NCBI RefSeq assembly: GCF_006265175.1
Contig: NZ_VDCQ01000045.1
Span: forward strand, 17,137-81,136
Source of the DNA: Paenibacillus hemerocallicola
GTDB taxonomy: Bacteria; Bacillota; Bacilli; Paenibacillales; NBRC-103111
Direction: 5' to 3'
DNA: 64,000 nucleotides
Shown here: one piece after another, positions 1-10,800 of the stretch
Layout: every line of letters begins with the position of its first letter
How positions within the stretch are numbered: the first letter of the stretch is position 1
Translations under genes and position numbers: made by a program
Notes under the pieces: model-generated
What the model was told of the DNA's origin: nothing
Seen by the model: the letters and a program-made list of their open reading frames with translations, nothing else
Database searches by the model: none

Positions 1-918
1 ATGCTAGGCGAGTTGAGGCCGGATATCATGGCATTTGCCACAATGCCGGATGTACGCATTGAAATGGTTGAATTGGCTGTCAAATATGGGGTGAAAGGCC
101 TGATGTTTGAAAAGCCGATGGCCACTACTTTGGAGGATGCGCGCTATATTACGGATTTATGCAATAAAAACGGCATTAAGGCGGTCGTATGTCATCAGCA
201 TAAATATCTTGCTTCCTTTCTAAAGCTTCGTGAAATGATCGATTCGGGTGAACTTGGAGAAATTTATCAGATCGATGCGGCCTGCCAGGCACATGCGTCG
301 CAGCTGGGAACCCATTATATCGATTATATTTTATGGGCGAATAACAATCATAAGGCATTGAGTGTCGTAGGACATGTGCACGGAGACTTTTTCTTGAAGG
401 ACCACCACCCGTCGCCTGATTTTGTATTGGGTGAAATTGCTTTTGAGAACGGTGTGCGGTCCTACTTCGACTGCGGCTATTTTTCAAAGCCGAAAACCAA
501 ACACAATGTCGGTTTCACCTATAAAGTGACAGAATCTCAATATTGGACCGATGACCGGCTGACCGTTTATGGAACGACCGGATACGCTTGGGCTGAATGC
601 AACGGCCGTTGGGCCGCCTTTACTCCGCGTACCGGCGGTCAGGTTGTTTCGGGTCATTGTCAGAATTTCTCCGATGAGCAACATCCTGCCCAAGCCAGAT
701 ATACGCGTGATTTTGCGCTTTGGATGGACGAAGATTCGAAAGTGCATTCCAGCAACCTCAATACCGCTTATCACGGATACGAAATTTTGGAATCCATGTA
801 TATGAGCGCTTTGGAGAGAACGAGAATAGATTTGCCGGTTACTTTTCCGCTAGAGTATGATGCTTTGGCAGAATTGAAGAAAATGTTAACGTCGGTAACC
901 TATAAGAAATTTGAATAG
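1..918 (+). CDS. Gfo/Idh/MocA-family oxidoreductase (5' end cut by window)
   Basis: The protein resembles NAD(P)-dependent sugar or inositol dehydrogenases of the Gfo/Idh/MocA family. It contains the FEKPMA segment at residues 37-42, matching the family's E-K-P motif that places the catalytic lysine near the nicotinamide, followed by the alpha/beta C-terminal domain used for substrate binding. The glycine-rich Rossmann loop that should lie about 70 residues before the EKP is absent, and the reading frame is open at base 1, so the first ATG is probably internal and the true start lies upstream of the window. Substrate cannot be told from the sequence; sugar or polyol oxidation is expected from the family and from the surrounding carbohydrate genes. 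Confidence 0.8.
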   Translation: MLGELRPDIMAFATMPDVRIEMVELAVKYGVKGLMFEKPMATTLEDARYITDLCNKNGIKAVVCHQHKYLASFLKLREMIDSGELGEIYQIDAACQAHASQLGTHYIDYILWANNNHKALSVVGHVHGDFFLKDHHPSPDFVLGEIAFENGVRSYFDCGYFSKPKTKHNVGFTYKVTESQYWTDDRLTVYGTTGYAWAECNGRWAAFTPRTGGQVVSGHCQNFSDEQHPAQARYTRDFALWMDEDSKVHSSNLNTAYHGYEILESMYMSALERTRIDLPVTFPLEYDALAELKKMLTSVTYKKFE

Positions 919-956
919 TCAGTGTTTAAGGCGGAGTACGCCAAGCTGAAAAAACC

Positions 957-1172
957 ATGAAGCGGGATAGGAGATTGAGCCATGGGCTAGAACCGGAGCG
1001 TACGATCAGCCTCTTCGGGGAGTATGATGTGGTTGTTTGCGGCGGCGGACCTGCGGGAATCGCAGCCGCCCTTTCCCACCGGCAGGCAGGGCTTAAAGGC
1101 GCCGCACGCTATCGGGACGTGCCGGGCGCGGCCGTATCCGCGGAGATGAAACGGCGCGACTACCTTCTGTAG
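957..1172 (+). pseudogene. Fragment of FAD-dependent oxidoreductase (N-terminal dinucleotide-binding motif only)
   Basis: A 71-codon stretch carries an FAD-binding Rossmann start, YDVVVCGGGPAGIAAALS, at about residues 23-40. This is typical of the N-terminus of FAD-dependent oxidoreductases of the FAD_oxidored type. After the motif the frame loses similarity and stops at 1170-1172; the rest of a roughly 400-600 residue enzyme is not present downstream. It is therefore a decayed remnant. It lies next to an equally decayed hydrolase, which suggests a small degraded locus between the oxidoreductase and the AraC gene. Confidence 0.6.
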
Positions 1173-1271
1173 AGGATTGGACTGACCCGTTAGGGGACTG
1201 CTACCCGAAGAGCGGTCCAAGACATCGTTGTGAAAAAAAGCTGGTATCAATGGGGCATTTGTTCCAAAGAT

Positions 1272-1611
1272 TCAGGAGGCAGTCAAGATCGAGCGTACAA
1301 TCGGCAATTGCCCATTCGCACTGCCGCCCCACGAAATCCCCGTTATTCCGATCCTTTTCGTTCCCCCTCCGACTTGTCGGGAACGTTTCCCTCCAGATCC
1401 GTGGCAATTGCGGCGTATCCCCGCTTCATCCATATATGGACCCCATTCTTCATAGGCGGTGCCCCCGTCTCCGTGTACGAGAACGACGGACGGCACCTTC
1501 ATAAAAAATAGAACGGTTGCCGTTTGCGGCTTTAACGTCGGACGGATATATGCGGCGCGGGGAACGTTGCAATTGCTCCTTGTTCCACTGCGACAAGAAC
1601 GGTCTGTCCAT
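1272..1611 (-). pseudogene. Decayed alpha/beta hydrolase (acetylxylan-esterase/prolyl-oligopeptidase-like)
   Basis: On the minus strand a good ribosome binding site (GGGGAGG) precedes ATG at 1611, and the first residues MDRPFLSQWNKEQLQRSP look like the start of a carbohydrate-esterase-like hydrolase. Similarity then continues in another frame with VPSVVLVHGDGGTAYEEW (oxyanion-hole HGDGG region) and, after an apparent deletion, with RIGITGISWGG, the nucleophile-elbow motif G-x-S-x-G. The parts are in different frames and most of the enzyme is missing, so this is a pseudogene with at least one frameshift and one internal deletion. The family assignment rests on the two motifs. Confidence 0.6.
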
Positions 1612-1799
1612 CTTAATGACTCCTCCCCTATGAGCTGCATGGCTCTGCTCCCAACGTATCAAATAGAGGCTTGGTGTACTTGGATTTTATTCGGCAATCG
1701 AACGTCCATGTCCATCGGCGTATGTAACGGATTTGAACATAATTGACCTTATGTTGTGAGGGAGTGCGCCCAGTCCTTGCAAAGACGCCCTTGCAACGA

Positions 1800-2729
1800 T
1801 CAAAAGGTGATATGGTCGTGCTCCCACTCCTTGTTGGCTCGGAATTGATGCGGTGTGGCGCCGAACGAGCTGCGGAATACTTTGCAAAAATAGCTGCTGT
1901 GCGCATAGCCGATTTCTTGGGCGATTTGCTCGACGGACCAAGAGGTGGAGCGCAAAAGGTGAACGGCATGATCCATGCGGATCTTGGTCAAATATTGTAC
2001 GGTCGTTAGCCCCGTGCATTGGCGGAACAGACGCAAAAAATGATACTTGGACAGGCCCAACTGCTCGGCCAACTGCTCCATGCCTTCGACTTGCGCGTAA
2101 TGATCATGGAAATAATGGACGGCCTGGACAATGGCAGGCGGCCAATTTTTCATCGCCGGACGGGAGGCGAAGAAGTGGCGGCAGCATTCCATGAGAAAGC
2201 GGTAAGCCATCTCGGAAGCGCGGTAGCCATCCCGGATCTGTGACTGACTGGCCTGACGGTGCACTTCCAGCAGCGTGCGAATCGGTGCGCTGTCGATATC
2301 CAGTGTCAGCACTTGGCCGAAACGGGAAGTAATCCGTTGCCAGCATTCTTGGACATAAGGGCCGTACAGGTTCATGAATGCAAATGCCCATGATGTGCTG
2401 TGATCGGGCAAGTAATAGGCGTGATCGCTGGGAAGCTTGACGAAGAAGGCCTCGCCCGGGTGGAGTTCGTGAATCTCTTCCCCGATCCGGATCGCTCCGA
2501 ATCCGGACAAGGTGTACTGGAAGATGAAGTGGCCTTCCAGAAAGCGCCGCATCAGGCCGTGCTGCCGGTAAGCTGTGGTGAAGCGTTCATCGATCCCGAT
2601 GGAATTCAGCTGTACCAGGGTTCCCGGCGTATTGCGCACAAAGCGAAAGTCGAAGCATTGCAATGCACTGTTGTCTGCGTATTGACGCTCCTGTTCTGTA
2701 AGCGAATAGGGAGGCGACCACGGTTTCAT
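1800..2729 (-). CDS. AraC-family transcriptional regulator
   Basis: A one-component regulator of about 309 residues, a usual length for AraC proteins. The N-terminal part (residues about 50-110) has a cupin-like ligand-binding fold signature (GEEIHELHPGEAFFVKLP). The C-terminal 100 residues hold the double helix-turn-helix: LAEQLGLSKYHFLRLFRQ, then VEQIAQEIGYAHSSYFCKVF followed by the FGATPHQFR ending. It is read divergently from the solute-binding protein gene at 2933, so it most likely controls that gene and the glycosidase after it in response to a sugar. I prefer ATG at 2729 over the GTG at 2738 because the AAAGG site then has sensible spacing. The bound ligand is unknown. Confidence 0.85.
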   Translation of the reverse strand: MKPWSPPYSLTEQERQYADNSALQCFDFRFVRNTPGTLVQLNSIGIDERFTTAYRQHGLMRRFLEGHFIFQYTLSGFGAIRIGEEIHELHPGEAFFVKLPSDHAYYLPDHSTSWAFAFMNLYGPYVQECWQRITSRFGQVLTLDIDSAPIRTLLEVHRQASQSQIRDGYRASEMAYRFLMECCRHFFASRPAMKNWPPAIVQAVHYFHDHYAQVEGMEQLAEQLGLSKYHFLRLFRQCTGLTTVQYLTKIRMDHAVHLLRSTSWSVEQIAQEIGYAHSSYFCKVFRSSFGATPHQFRANKEWEHDHITF

Positions 2730-2932
2730 CTCGCGCACAACCTTTCGTTCAATAGCAATTTTGTGTTATTTTCAGCAGAAAGCAGTCGTTGAGATTGCCG
2801 ATTTCGTCGGTTATATTAGACCTATCCTACCATACGGCGAGGGAGAGGCCAAGAAGGAGAAGCGCATTTTTGTGCTGTTTTTGTTCGTATCGCCGAATTT
2901 TGCGAAAGACAGGAAAGGGAGGTAACGCAGGA

Positions 2933-4264
2933 ATGAGAATTCAGACAAGGCGAGGCGGCAAGGCTGCCTGGACGCTGCTTGCGGCGTTGGCTTTGACCGC
3001 TTGCGGCCAGGGGACAGAGAAAGGCCCGGAGCAGGCCGGTACAGAGCCGGCAGACGAATCGAAGGAAAAGAAAGCGGTCACGGTGAGTATGTACATCCAT
3101 GCGAATATTTTGGATGAAGCCGATTTGAACAAGTACGTGATCGGGCCGCTCAAAGAAAAGCTACCGCATGTGATGCTGGAGGTTACTCGCGACGGCAAGG
3201 GGTACCAGATCCAAGACGTACTGTCGACCGGTTCTTTCCCGGATTTGATCGTGACCAGCAATCCGCACATTCCGACCTTCAAGGACGCGGCGCTCGTAAC
3301 CGACATTGCGGAGTATGTCCGCAAGCAGAAGATCGATTTGAATGCGGTGGACCCGGCGCTTATCGAAGCGATCCGGATGAACAGCCCGACGGGCGAATTG
3401 TATGGTCTGCCCTTCCGGCAAAATTTGGGCGTCCTGGTTTCCAATCTGGATCTATTCGACAAATTCGGCTTACCGTACCCGACAGACGGCATGTCATTTG
3501 ACGACGTGCTGGAAGTGGGCAAAAAGCTGACCCGAATGGATGGCGGGACGCACTATATCGGCTTTGACCCCGGCAACGTGCCGAACAATATGTCCACGCT
3601 GCTTGCTTTGCCCTTTGCCGATCCGAAGACTCATAAAGCCGTATTTGACAGCGAAGGCTGGCGCACCGTGTTTGATTTTTTGAAAAGCGCTTACGAGGTG
3701 CCGAACTTTATCGGACCCAACAAGGAATACCAGTATGCAAGCCTGTTTGCGACCGAAAGAAGGGTGGCGATGCAAAATACGTGGGTGCTGGGCGTCGCGG
3801 TAGCGGCAAGCCAAGGCAACTATGCGGGCATGAAGTGGGACATGGTTTCCAGTCCGAATTTCAAGGGGCATGTCGGAAAAGGCCGCGAGGCGGACGTCCA
3901 TCTGATGATGCTGTCCAAGCTGAGCAAGCAGCCGGAGGCGGCGATGGAAGTGATGAACATGATGCTGTCGATGGATGTGCAAAGCATGTTCTCCCGGGAC
4001 GGACGTCCTGGCGTGCTGAATCACAAGGAGATTGAACAGCAGTTTGCTTCCGGCATCGAGGCGTTCAAAGGGAAAAATATCGCCGGCATTTTCAAATCCA
4101 AGCCGATTCGCCCTCATGAGGTATCGCCGTACGACGCCAAGCTAAGATCGTTGATTGAATCGACCAAAGTGGAATTTATACTGGGAGGCAAGGATTTGAA
4201 TACGTATGTTCGCGATCTGCAGGAGAAAGCCAACCAGACGATTGAAGCCATGCGCAAACAGTAG
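2933..4264 (+). CDS. Extracellular solute-binding lipoprotein (family 1, LplA/YtcQ-like)
   Basis: Sugar-type ABC importer binding protein of 443 residues. It begins with a lipoprotein signal peptide and lipobox LTAC (Cys24), after a GGGAGG ribosome binding site; the open frame extends further upstream but the start at 2933 fits both features. The family pattern LFDKFGLPYPTDGMSFDD at mid-protein and the C-terminal helix DLNTYVRDLQEKANQTIEAM recur in the other binding proteins of this window. It is followed closely by a secreted glycosidase-like gene (58 bases) and is divergent from an AraC gene, but no permease or ATPase gene is present, so the transport partners must be elsewhere. The ligand is probably an oligosaccharide released by the neighbour. 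Confidence 0.85.
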   Translation: MRIQTRRGGKAAWTLLAALALTACGQGTEKGPEQAGTEPADESKEKKAVTVSMYIHANILDEADLNKYVIGPLKEKLPHVMLEVTRDGKGYQIQDVLSTGSFPDLIVTSNPHIPTFKDAALVTDIAEYVRKQKIDLNAVDPALIEAIRMNSPTGELYGLPFRQNLGVLVSNLDLFDKFGLPYPTDGMSFDDVLEVGKKLTRMDGGTHYIGFDPGNVPNNMSTLLALPFADPKTHKAVFDSEGWRTVFDFLKSAYEVPNFIGPNKEYQYASLFATERRVAMQNTWVLGVAVAASQGNYAGMKWDMVSSPNFKGHVGKGREADVHLMMLSKLSKQPEAAMEVMNMMLSMDVQSMFSRDGRPGVLNHKEIEQQFASGIEAFKGKNIAGIFKSKPIRPHEVSPYDAKLRSLIESTKVEFILGGKDLNTYVRDLQEKANQTIEAMRKQ

Positions 4265-4322
4265 CGTGCAGACTTGGCAAGCCGTATCCATCCGATCCAA
4301 CGAAGGAGTTGAAGCAGAGAGT

Positions 4323-6527
4323 ATGGTCCTCCAGCTGAAAAGTAAACGATTGCTCAGGGCAATTGCGTTCAGTGGACTGTTGTGGTTTGTTCTGTATGGA
4401 GCTGGTCTGCCGGCAAACGCAGAGACGGAGGCGGAAGGGAATTTGTTGATCAATCCGGGTTTTGAAGAAAGCGAAGACGGGATTCGGGCACATCCGTGGC
4501 GTGCCAGCCTGGCGTGGGGCGGTTTGACGAAGAGAACGACGGAAGCGGCCCGAACAGGAGACTACGGAGTTTCCATCGAAACCGGCGTCAACAATAATCC
4601 GTGGGTCAGCCAGCTGATCCCGGTTGAGGAAGGCGCGACCTATCGGCTGCGGGCATGGTTTCGCTCGACCGCAGGTGCAACGGGGAGGACGGCATTCAAG
4701 CTGGAGTATTACGCCAATGCGACTCCTTCCCTTCAAAGCTTTGTAGGCGATTATGCCTGGAATGAATCATCGGCCAAAATGAATGGCCAGTGGCATCAGA
4801 TGGAAGCGGTCCATGCTGCGCCGGAAGGTGCGCAATACGCGTTGTTTTATGTGCGTTTGAACGGTACCGGGAAGGTATACTTTGACGATACCGCAGTGAC
4901 GAAGATTCAGGATCGGCAACGGATTCGGGTTTATACAGACGAGGTGTTCTACTACCCGGAACGGACCGAGGCGACGATTATGGCCGAGATCGTTGCGCCG
5001 AGCGGAGGATACGCCAATTATCGCGTCGACATCCAGCTGTTCGATGAACAGGACACGATGGTATGGAGCGAGATGAATGTGGCTGCGGCGGCTCAAGTGG
5101 GAGCATCATTCAACCCTGCACTTGTGATGACGGACATACAGGCTCCTTACGAGGCGACCGTTGTTTTGAGAGATCCGCTTGGCGCGGAGCTCGAGCGGCA
5201 GGTACGTACGATTTATCGTTGGGAACGGCCGACGACGATCCCGGAGCACGGCATCATTCAGGTGGACGGCCAACCCTTCTTTCCGGTCATTGCCTACCAC
5301 GCGCCTGTATCGACCTTCTCTTACTTGAAGGAGATCGGCGTCAATACCGTGCAAGCCAATGCGACTTCCAGTGTAAGCGCTATTACGGAACGACTGAACG
5401 CGGCTGAGCAGCATGGCTTGAAGGTGCTGGTTCCCTTTTACAACAACATGAAGGTTACGGAAAATTATCCTTTCATCCGCACGGCGGTTCCCGCGATCAA
5501 GAACCATCCGGCCTTGCTCGGGTATATGATCATGGATGAGCCGACCTATAACGGGATCGGGCAGGAAGAATTGCTTGGTGCCTACGAAATTATCCGTTCG
5601 CTGGACCGGGATCATCCGACCTATATGGTGGAAAACCAGAGGACGGCATTTGAATCGACCGGACAGGCGACGGATATTTTGGTCAGCGACTTGTATCCGT
5701 TTCGACCGAACGAAGTGCTGCCGATCCGGCGCGTCGGGGACGACATTCGGGAAGCGATTGAAGCGGTTCGGGGAGACAAGCCGGTTTGGAACATCCTGCA
5801 AACGTTTCGAACCGGAACATGGAGTTATTTGCCGACGATTGAAGAAGTGAGGAATATGGGGCATCAGTCTTTTCTGGCGGGGGCGAAGGGCATCGGTTTC
5901 TACTCGATTACCGATCCGGATTGGTCGTTGAAAGATTCGGTTCTGTGGCCGGGGCTGACTGCCTTTAAAGAAGAAATCGATTTGATGCGGGAACTGCTTC
6001 TCTATGGGAACCGGACGCATACAACGATCGGCGAGCATGTGCAGTGGGGAATCTGGACGAAGGCCGACGAGCAATTCGCGATTGTGATCAATACCTCTTC
6101 CGAGCAGCGGCAAGCCACGCTTCCCCTCGGTCAGGCGGCAAGCGTCGTCGAACAGATCTATGGCGGCACGGCTGGAACGTACGAAGTGCTGCTGCCGGAA
6201 CCGGAAGTGACGCTGGCTCCGCTGCAGACGATCGTTTACCGCATCGTGCCAAAGGAGGAAGAATCGCTTTCTATGGCAGACACGATTGCGCTGCTGCAGG
6301 GAGCAGGCGAAATCAATTCTGTCCTTGCGGGACACCTGCACTACCGCATAAGCATTATCGCACTGCTGATGCAGCAGGGAGAGGCTGTGCAAGCGACCGC
6401 TTATATCGAGGATTTGATTCGCTACATCCGTGACCCGTCTCTCGCCGCCCAAGGCTTGATTACAACAAAGGCGACTCGGCAGTTGGAAGAGAAAGCCGGA
6501 GAGTTGTTGCGCCAACTGAATGCGTAG
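4323..6527 (+). CDS. Secreted glycosidase-like protein with N-terminal carbohydrate-binding domain
   Basis: About 734 residues. ATG at 4323 follows AAGGAG and opens a signal peptide that ends near PANAETEA (about residue 32), so the protein is exported. Residues about 38-180 look like a CBM4/9-type jelly-roll (NLLINPGFEES at the start is characteristic). Then comes a beta-sandwich segment and, from about residue 310, a TIM-barrel-like region containing the sequence FPVIAYHAPVS and GYMIMDEP, where the Glu of DEP sits at the expected end of a barrel strand, as in GH-A clan enzymes. The C-terminus is a beta domain plus a helical tail. The exact glycoside hydrolase family is not recognised. It probably forms one transcription unit with the solute-binding protein upstream. 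Confidence 0.7.
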   Translation: MVLQLKSKRLLRAIAFSGLLWFVLYGAGLPANAETEAEGNLLINPGFEESEDGIRAHPWRASLAWGGLTKRTTEAARTGDYGVSIETGVNNNPWVSQLIPVEEGATYRLRAWFRSTAGATGRTAFKLEYYANATPSLQSFVGDYAWNESSAKMNGQWHQMEAVHAAPEGAQYALFYVRLNGTGKVYFDDTAVTKIQDRQRIRVYTDEVFYYPERTEATIMAEIVAPSGGYANYRVDIQLFDEQDTMVWSEMNVAAAAQVGASFNPALVMTDIQAPYEATVVLRDPLGAELERQVRTIYRWERPTTIPEHGIIQVDGQPFFPVIAYHAPVSTFSYLKEIGVNTVQANATSSVSAITERLNAAEQHGLKVLVPFYNNMKVTENYPFIRTAVPAIKNHPALLGYMIMDEPTYNGIGQEELLGAYEIIRSLDRDHPTYMVENQRTAFESTGQATDILVSDLYPFRPNEVLPIRRVGDDIREAIEAVRGDKPVWNILQTFRTGTWSYLPTIEEVRNMGHQSFLAGAKGIGFYSITDPDWSLKDSVLWPGLTAFKEEIDLMRELLLYGNRTHTTIGEHVQWGIWTKADEQFAIVINTSSEQRQATLPLGQAASVVEQIYGGTAGTYEVLLPEPEVTLAPLQTIVYRIVPKEEESLSMADTIALLQGAGEINSVLAGHLHYRISIIALLMQQGEAVQATAYIEDLIRYIRDPSLAAQGLITTKATRQLEEKAGELLRQLNA

Positions 6528-6561
6528 GACGGTTCGGTGCAAAAGAAAAACATGCAAGCGC

Positions 6562-6602
6562 GCCTCTGCTCCCCGTCGTTTTCGCGGGAGGCAGAGGTTT
6601 TT
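6562..6602 (+). terminator. Rho-independent terminator after the glycosidase
   Basis: Inverted arms GCCTCTGC (6562-6569) and GCAGAGG (6591-6597) are followed by a run of five T. It closes the unit 2933-6527 and separates it from the oppositely oriented DinB-like gene. Confidence 0.8.
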
Positions 6603-6650
6603 CGGGCTACTAATAAATTGGCTAGACGGCTCTGCTTTTTGGGGAACGGA

Positions 6651-7190
6651 TCAGTGCTTGAACTGCAAAATTTGCTCATTGCTCTCTTGCAGCTGTTTGG
6701 CCAGCATAACGATCTGTCCCGTATGATAGCTGTAATGGTTCGCCAGACCAAGCAGGACGAGCAGCGTTTTTTGCGGCTTGTAGGCCGGATGGGAACTATA
6801 GTTCGCGCCGTGCTGAAGCATACGTTGCCAATCGTCCGGCTTGAAATACATCGGAATTTCTTGATCCAGCTCTTGGTCGGTGACTGCCTCCAATATTTCT
6901 TTGGACTGTGTCCTTACAAGCCTCAGCTTCTCCAAAAGCTCTGCCGCACTTAAGCCGCCCTCGGCTGTGAATTCCAGCGTCCGCTCGCGGACCAGCTCTT
7001 TGCCGCCGATCGCGCTCGAGACGCGCTGGTATTCCGCCCCCGCCAAATGCAAGCATAAGTTGCCGACACTATTGGTAGATTCACGGAAACGCTTCCAAAC
7101 AAGCTCATCCGATAAACGCTGCAGTGAAGCGCTTATCTTTTGTAAATCTCCATCCATCATTTGCAGCGTGTATGCGACTAAATTGTTCAT
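6651..7190 (-). CDS. DinB/YfiT-superfamily protein (DUF1572-like)
   Basis: A four-helix-bundle metalloenzyme-like protein of 179 residues. Start ATG at 7190 is chosen because GGGAGG stands seven bases upstream; the open frame continues further but without support. Histidines expected for the metal site of the DinB superfamily are visible in LCLHLAGAE and in NHYSYHTGQI near the C-terminus, the latter being the hallmark H-x-x-x-H-x-G-Q-I element. Members are often induced by stress or act as bacillithiol/mycothiol-dependent transferases, but the function here is unknown. It is monocistronic between two terminated or broken neighbours. Confidence 0.8.
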   Translation of the reverse strand: MNNLVAYTLQMMDGDLQKISASLQRLSDELVWKRFRESTNSVGNLCLHLAGAEYQRVSSAIGGKELVRERTLEFTAEGGLSAAELLEKLRLVRTQSKEILEAVTDQELDQEIPMYFKPDDWQRMLQHGANYSSHPAYKPQKTLLVLLGLANHYSYHTGQIVMLAKQLQESNEQILQFKH

Positions 7191-7302
7191 CCTTGTTCCT
7201 CCCGCCCGTATTCGCCCCCAAATTTCCCGAATCGTTGCACCACCGGAGATAAATAGCTGCTGCCATTTCATCTCTTATCTCCTCCGATGACAGTGGTGTT
7301 AC

Positions 7303-7695
7303 CTATTCAAGATTGTATATATTCGGGGTTTCCCGCAAAGGATTTGGAATTGGCTCCGAAGTGAGGCTCCACTTTGTCGGGTTAATGTTATTCCATTGTA
7401 TCATAGGTTTGAGGACTCGGCGAAAGGAATAAAGGAAGCAACCCGGAAAATGCGGGAATCGTCCTCGTCCAACCAAATCGGCGACAGAAATGCCATCGGG
7501 TACGATGAGCGATCGCGGCAGCAGTCCTACGACTCTGGCCAACTGCTTGGACGGAATGGTGACGATCGGCTTTCCGTCAAGCTTGATTTGGCCGGATGCC
7601 GGCTTTATTAACCTTGCCAATGTTTTGAGAAGCGTGGATTTCCCGCAGGCGTTGGCTCCGATAACGAAAAATCCCATATGAAAAAATCGCAACAA
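7303..7695 (-). pseudogene. Truncated iron-siderophore ABC transporter ATPase (FecE/FepC-like)
   Basis: The frame contains a Walker A loop, GANACGKSTLL, and then ASGQIKLDGKP and VVGLLPRSLIVPDGISVADLVGRGRFPH, which is the pattern of FecE/FhuC-type ATPases up to the region after the Q-loop. Everything before Walker A and everything after the Q-loop (signature LSGGQ, Walker B, H-loop) is missing, and the last 35 residues are unrelated. No permease genes are nearby. It is a fragment of roughly one third of a normal 250-270 residue ATPase and cannot function. Confidence 0.7.
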
Positions 7696-7802
7696 TTACT
7701 ATAGGCCCAGTCACCTGCATGTGCCACTTTCTTTGGAGTGGTGTCGAAGTCCTATCCTAGAAAAAGGAATGTAGAGAATGATGTAGAATATTTACGACTA
7801 TT

Positions 7803-10800
7803 ATGAAAAAAATTCATATTGCCACAGCTATCTTCGCATTTATTTCACTATTGACGATCGGCCGTCTCGTCTGGCTCGACCTCTTTAAGCCTTCGGGCCA
7901 GCCTTATGCCGCGAACGGAAAGCTTGATTTGCAAAATTGGGAAGCAACGTCCAATGGGACAATTACCTTAGACGGAGAGTGGGAATTTTATCCTAACGTC
8001 CTTCTGATGTCCCAAAAGCAGGAACTTGGACGTCTATCCGAAACCGCGGTGAAAATTGACGTCCCCTCAAGTTGGAATGAACGGGTGCAACCCGGCACAT
8101 TGACGCCTTATGGTTTTGGCAGCTATCGCCTGACCATTCATGTGGCTTCCGAGGATGAGGTGTACAGCATCTATGTGCCAAGTGTACGCAGTTCCTCGGA
8201 GTTGTATATCAACGGCAAGCGGATGGCCTCTTCCGGTCGGCCGGCGAGCACGGCGGAGAAGTATCAGGCAGGAAATTTGCCGTACATTGCGACCTTCACG
8301 GCGGACAAACAACGTACGATTGAGCTGGTCATTCAGGCAGCCAACTATTCCGATCCACGGAGCGGGGGACTGATACGATCACTTAAATTCGGTACAGATG
8401 AAGCGATATATCGCGAAAAGCAGCTCTCTATGGCGACACAGTATCTAATCGCAGCTGCGCTTATCATTCAGGTAGCCTACCTGATCATCTTCTATGTCAT
8501 TGAGCGGAGGAGCTTTTGGCTTTACTTTGCCCTTGCTTTACTGAGCTTTACCATCATCATGTTGAATAGCAGCGAAGACAAATTATTACACCAGTGGCTG
8601 CAGATCTCCTACGCTTGGGGCTACAAAATTCTGTGTCTATCGCTTACGGTTTTAATGTATTCGCTGCTGCGCATGACCAGCAATCAGTTGCCTGCGGCGT
8701 GGCGAGTCCCTTTCGTGCGTGTGTACAGCGCAATGAACGTCATCGGGATCACGGCGAGCATCGCGTTGCCGCCCCAGAACAGCGAAGCCTTGCAGTATGT
8801 CATCTTCTTTTGTGCAGCGCCTGTGATCATCCTGCTGGTCGTATCGGTACTGCGCATGGCGGTGCGGGGCATTATCGGCAGTTTGATGCAGTTTCTGGCA
8901 TTCCTGGCGTTTGCCAATCATATGGTATGGTGGTTTATCTTCATCTTCACTGGAATCAAAATCATCTATTACCCGTTTGATCTGATTCTGGCTATGATTT
9001 TGTTATCATCGATCTGGATCAGGCGCTATTATTTCATGTATACCGAGCAGAGGGAGCTTACCGCGAAGCTCGAAGAGGTCAACCGGAAAAAAGACGAGTT
9101 TCTTGCCAATACGTCCCATGAGCTGCGTAACCCGCTGCACGGGATGATCAGCATGTCCCAGGTCGTGCTGGAGCGGGAGCGGGACATGATCAGCGATAAT
9201 AGCATCCGTGAAATGGAGACGATGCTGAAGGTCGGTCGGAGAATGTCGTTCATGCTTCATGATCTGCTCGACATCGTACATTTGAAGGATAGCAGTCTAA
9301 GGCTTCAGTTAACGGGTGTTGCTCTGCAGCCAGTCGTCAGCGGAGTGATGGACATGATCCGGTTTATGGCGGACGGCAAGCCGATTGTGCTGAAGAACCG
9401 GGTGGCCGAGGTATTCCCGAGCGTGCTGGCCGATGAGAACCGTCTGATCCAGATTTTATTTAATTTGCTGCATAATGCGATAAAATTCACCGATCAAGGC
9501 GAGATCGTCGTGGAAGCGCGTACCGAGAAAAACAGGGCGTTTATCACCGTATCGGATACCGGAGTGGGCATGGATAAGGAGACGCTGCGCCGGGTTTTTG
9601 AGCCGTACGAGCAAGCCGGTGCGAGGTACGGCTATGAGGGAGGCTTCGGTCTTGGGCTGAGTATATGCAAGCAGTTGGTCGAACTGCATGGAGGAACAAT
9701 CGAAGTCCAATCGACTCCCGCTCAAGGCTCGCATTTCGTCTTTTCGTTAGCGCTCGATCGCATCGTTGAGGAGAACGAGGCCGCAAAGCAAACGGCTTAT
9801 GCCAAAGAAGAAGCGATCGAAGAAGCAGACAAGGAACAACCGCAATCGATCGACTTCTCGTACATGGCGGTCACGTCGGCCCAGACGGATCCGGTCAAGC
9901 GCTACGTGAAGGACAAGCCTCGCATACTGACTGTAGATGACGACGCCTTGAATTTGAAGGTGCTCGCGTCCCTTCTTTCCGGCGAAGAGTATGCGTTGAC
10001 TGCCGTTACAAGCGGCGAAGCCGCCTTGGGAGTGCTTGAGGAAAAGGAATGGGACCTTGTGATTACAGACATTATGATGCCGAGAATGTCTGGGTATGAG
10101 CTTACGCGGCAAATACGCGCGCGATATACAGTGTCGGAGCTACCGGTTTTGGTGCTGACTGCCCGTACCCGGCCAGAGGATATTGAGAACGGCTTCCTCG
10201 TCGGTGCGAATGATTACGTCACGAAGCCGGTCGAGGCCAGAGAGCTGCGTGCCAGAGTACAGGCATTGACTCAGCTGACAAGTTCGTCTCGCGAGCGCAT
10301 TCGCATGGAGGCGGCGTGGCTGCAAGCGCAGATTGAGCCTCACTTTTTCCTTAACACCTTAAACTCGATTGCTGCTTTACATATGGTTGATCCGGAACAG
10401 ATGCTTCTGCTGATTGAGCATTTTGCAGATTTTTTACGGGAGAAATTCAAGTTCCAGAATGTTGGCGAGCTAGTCTCCTTGAGGGATGAGCTGACGCTTG
10501 TGCGGTCCTATTTGTTCATTGAGCAGACAAGATTCGACTGGCTGCATGTGGAATGGGAGACGGACAACGGCTTGGAACTGCTGCAGATTCCGCCTTATTC
10601 GATTCAGCCTCTTGTGGAAAATGCGATCCGTCACGGTCTGATGAAGCACGGGCAATCCGTCACGGTACGCATTAAGCTCGCGAAACGTGAAGACGGTGCG
10701 GAAATATCCGTTATCGACAACGGTATAGGCATGGAGGAGGAAAGAGTGGCAATGTTGCTGAAATCTGGGGAAAGCCGAGGCGTTGCTTTGCGCAATATTG

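Noticed and set aside
5106..6557. Minus-strand open frame opposite the glycosidase-like gene
   Set aside because: Antisense shadow with no recognisable domain.
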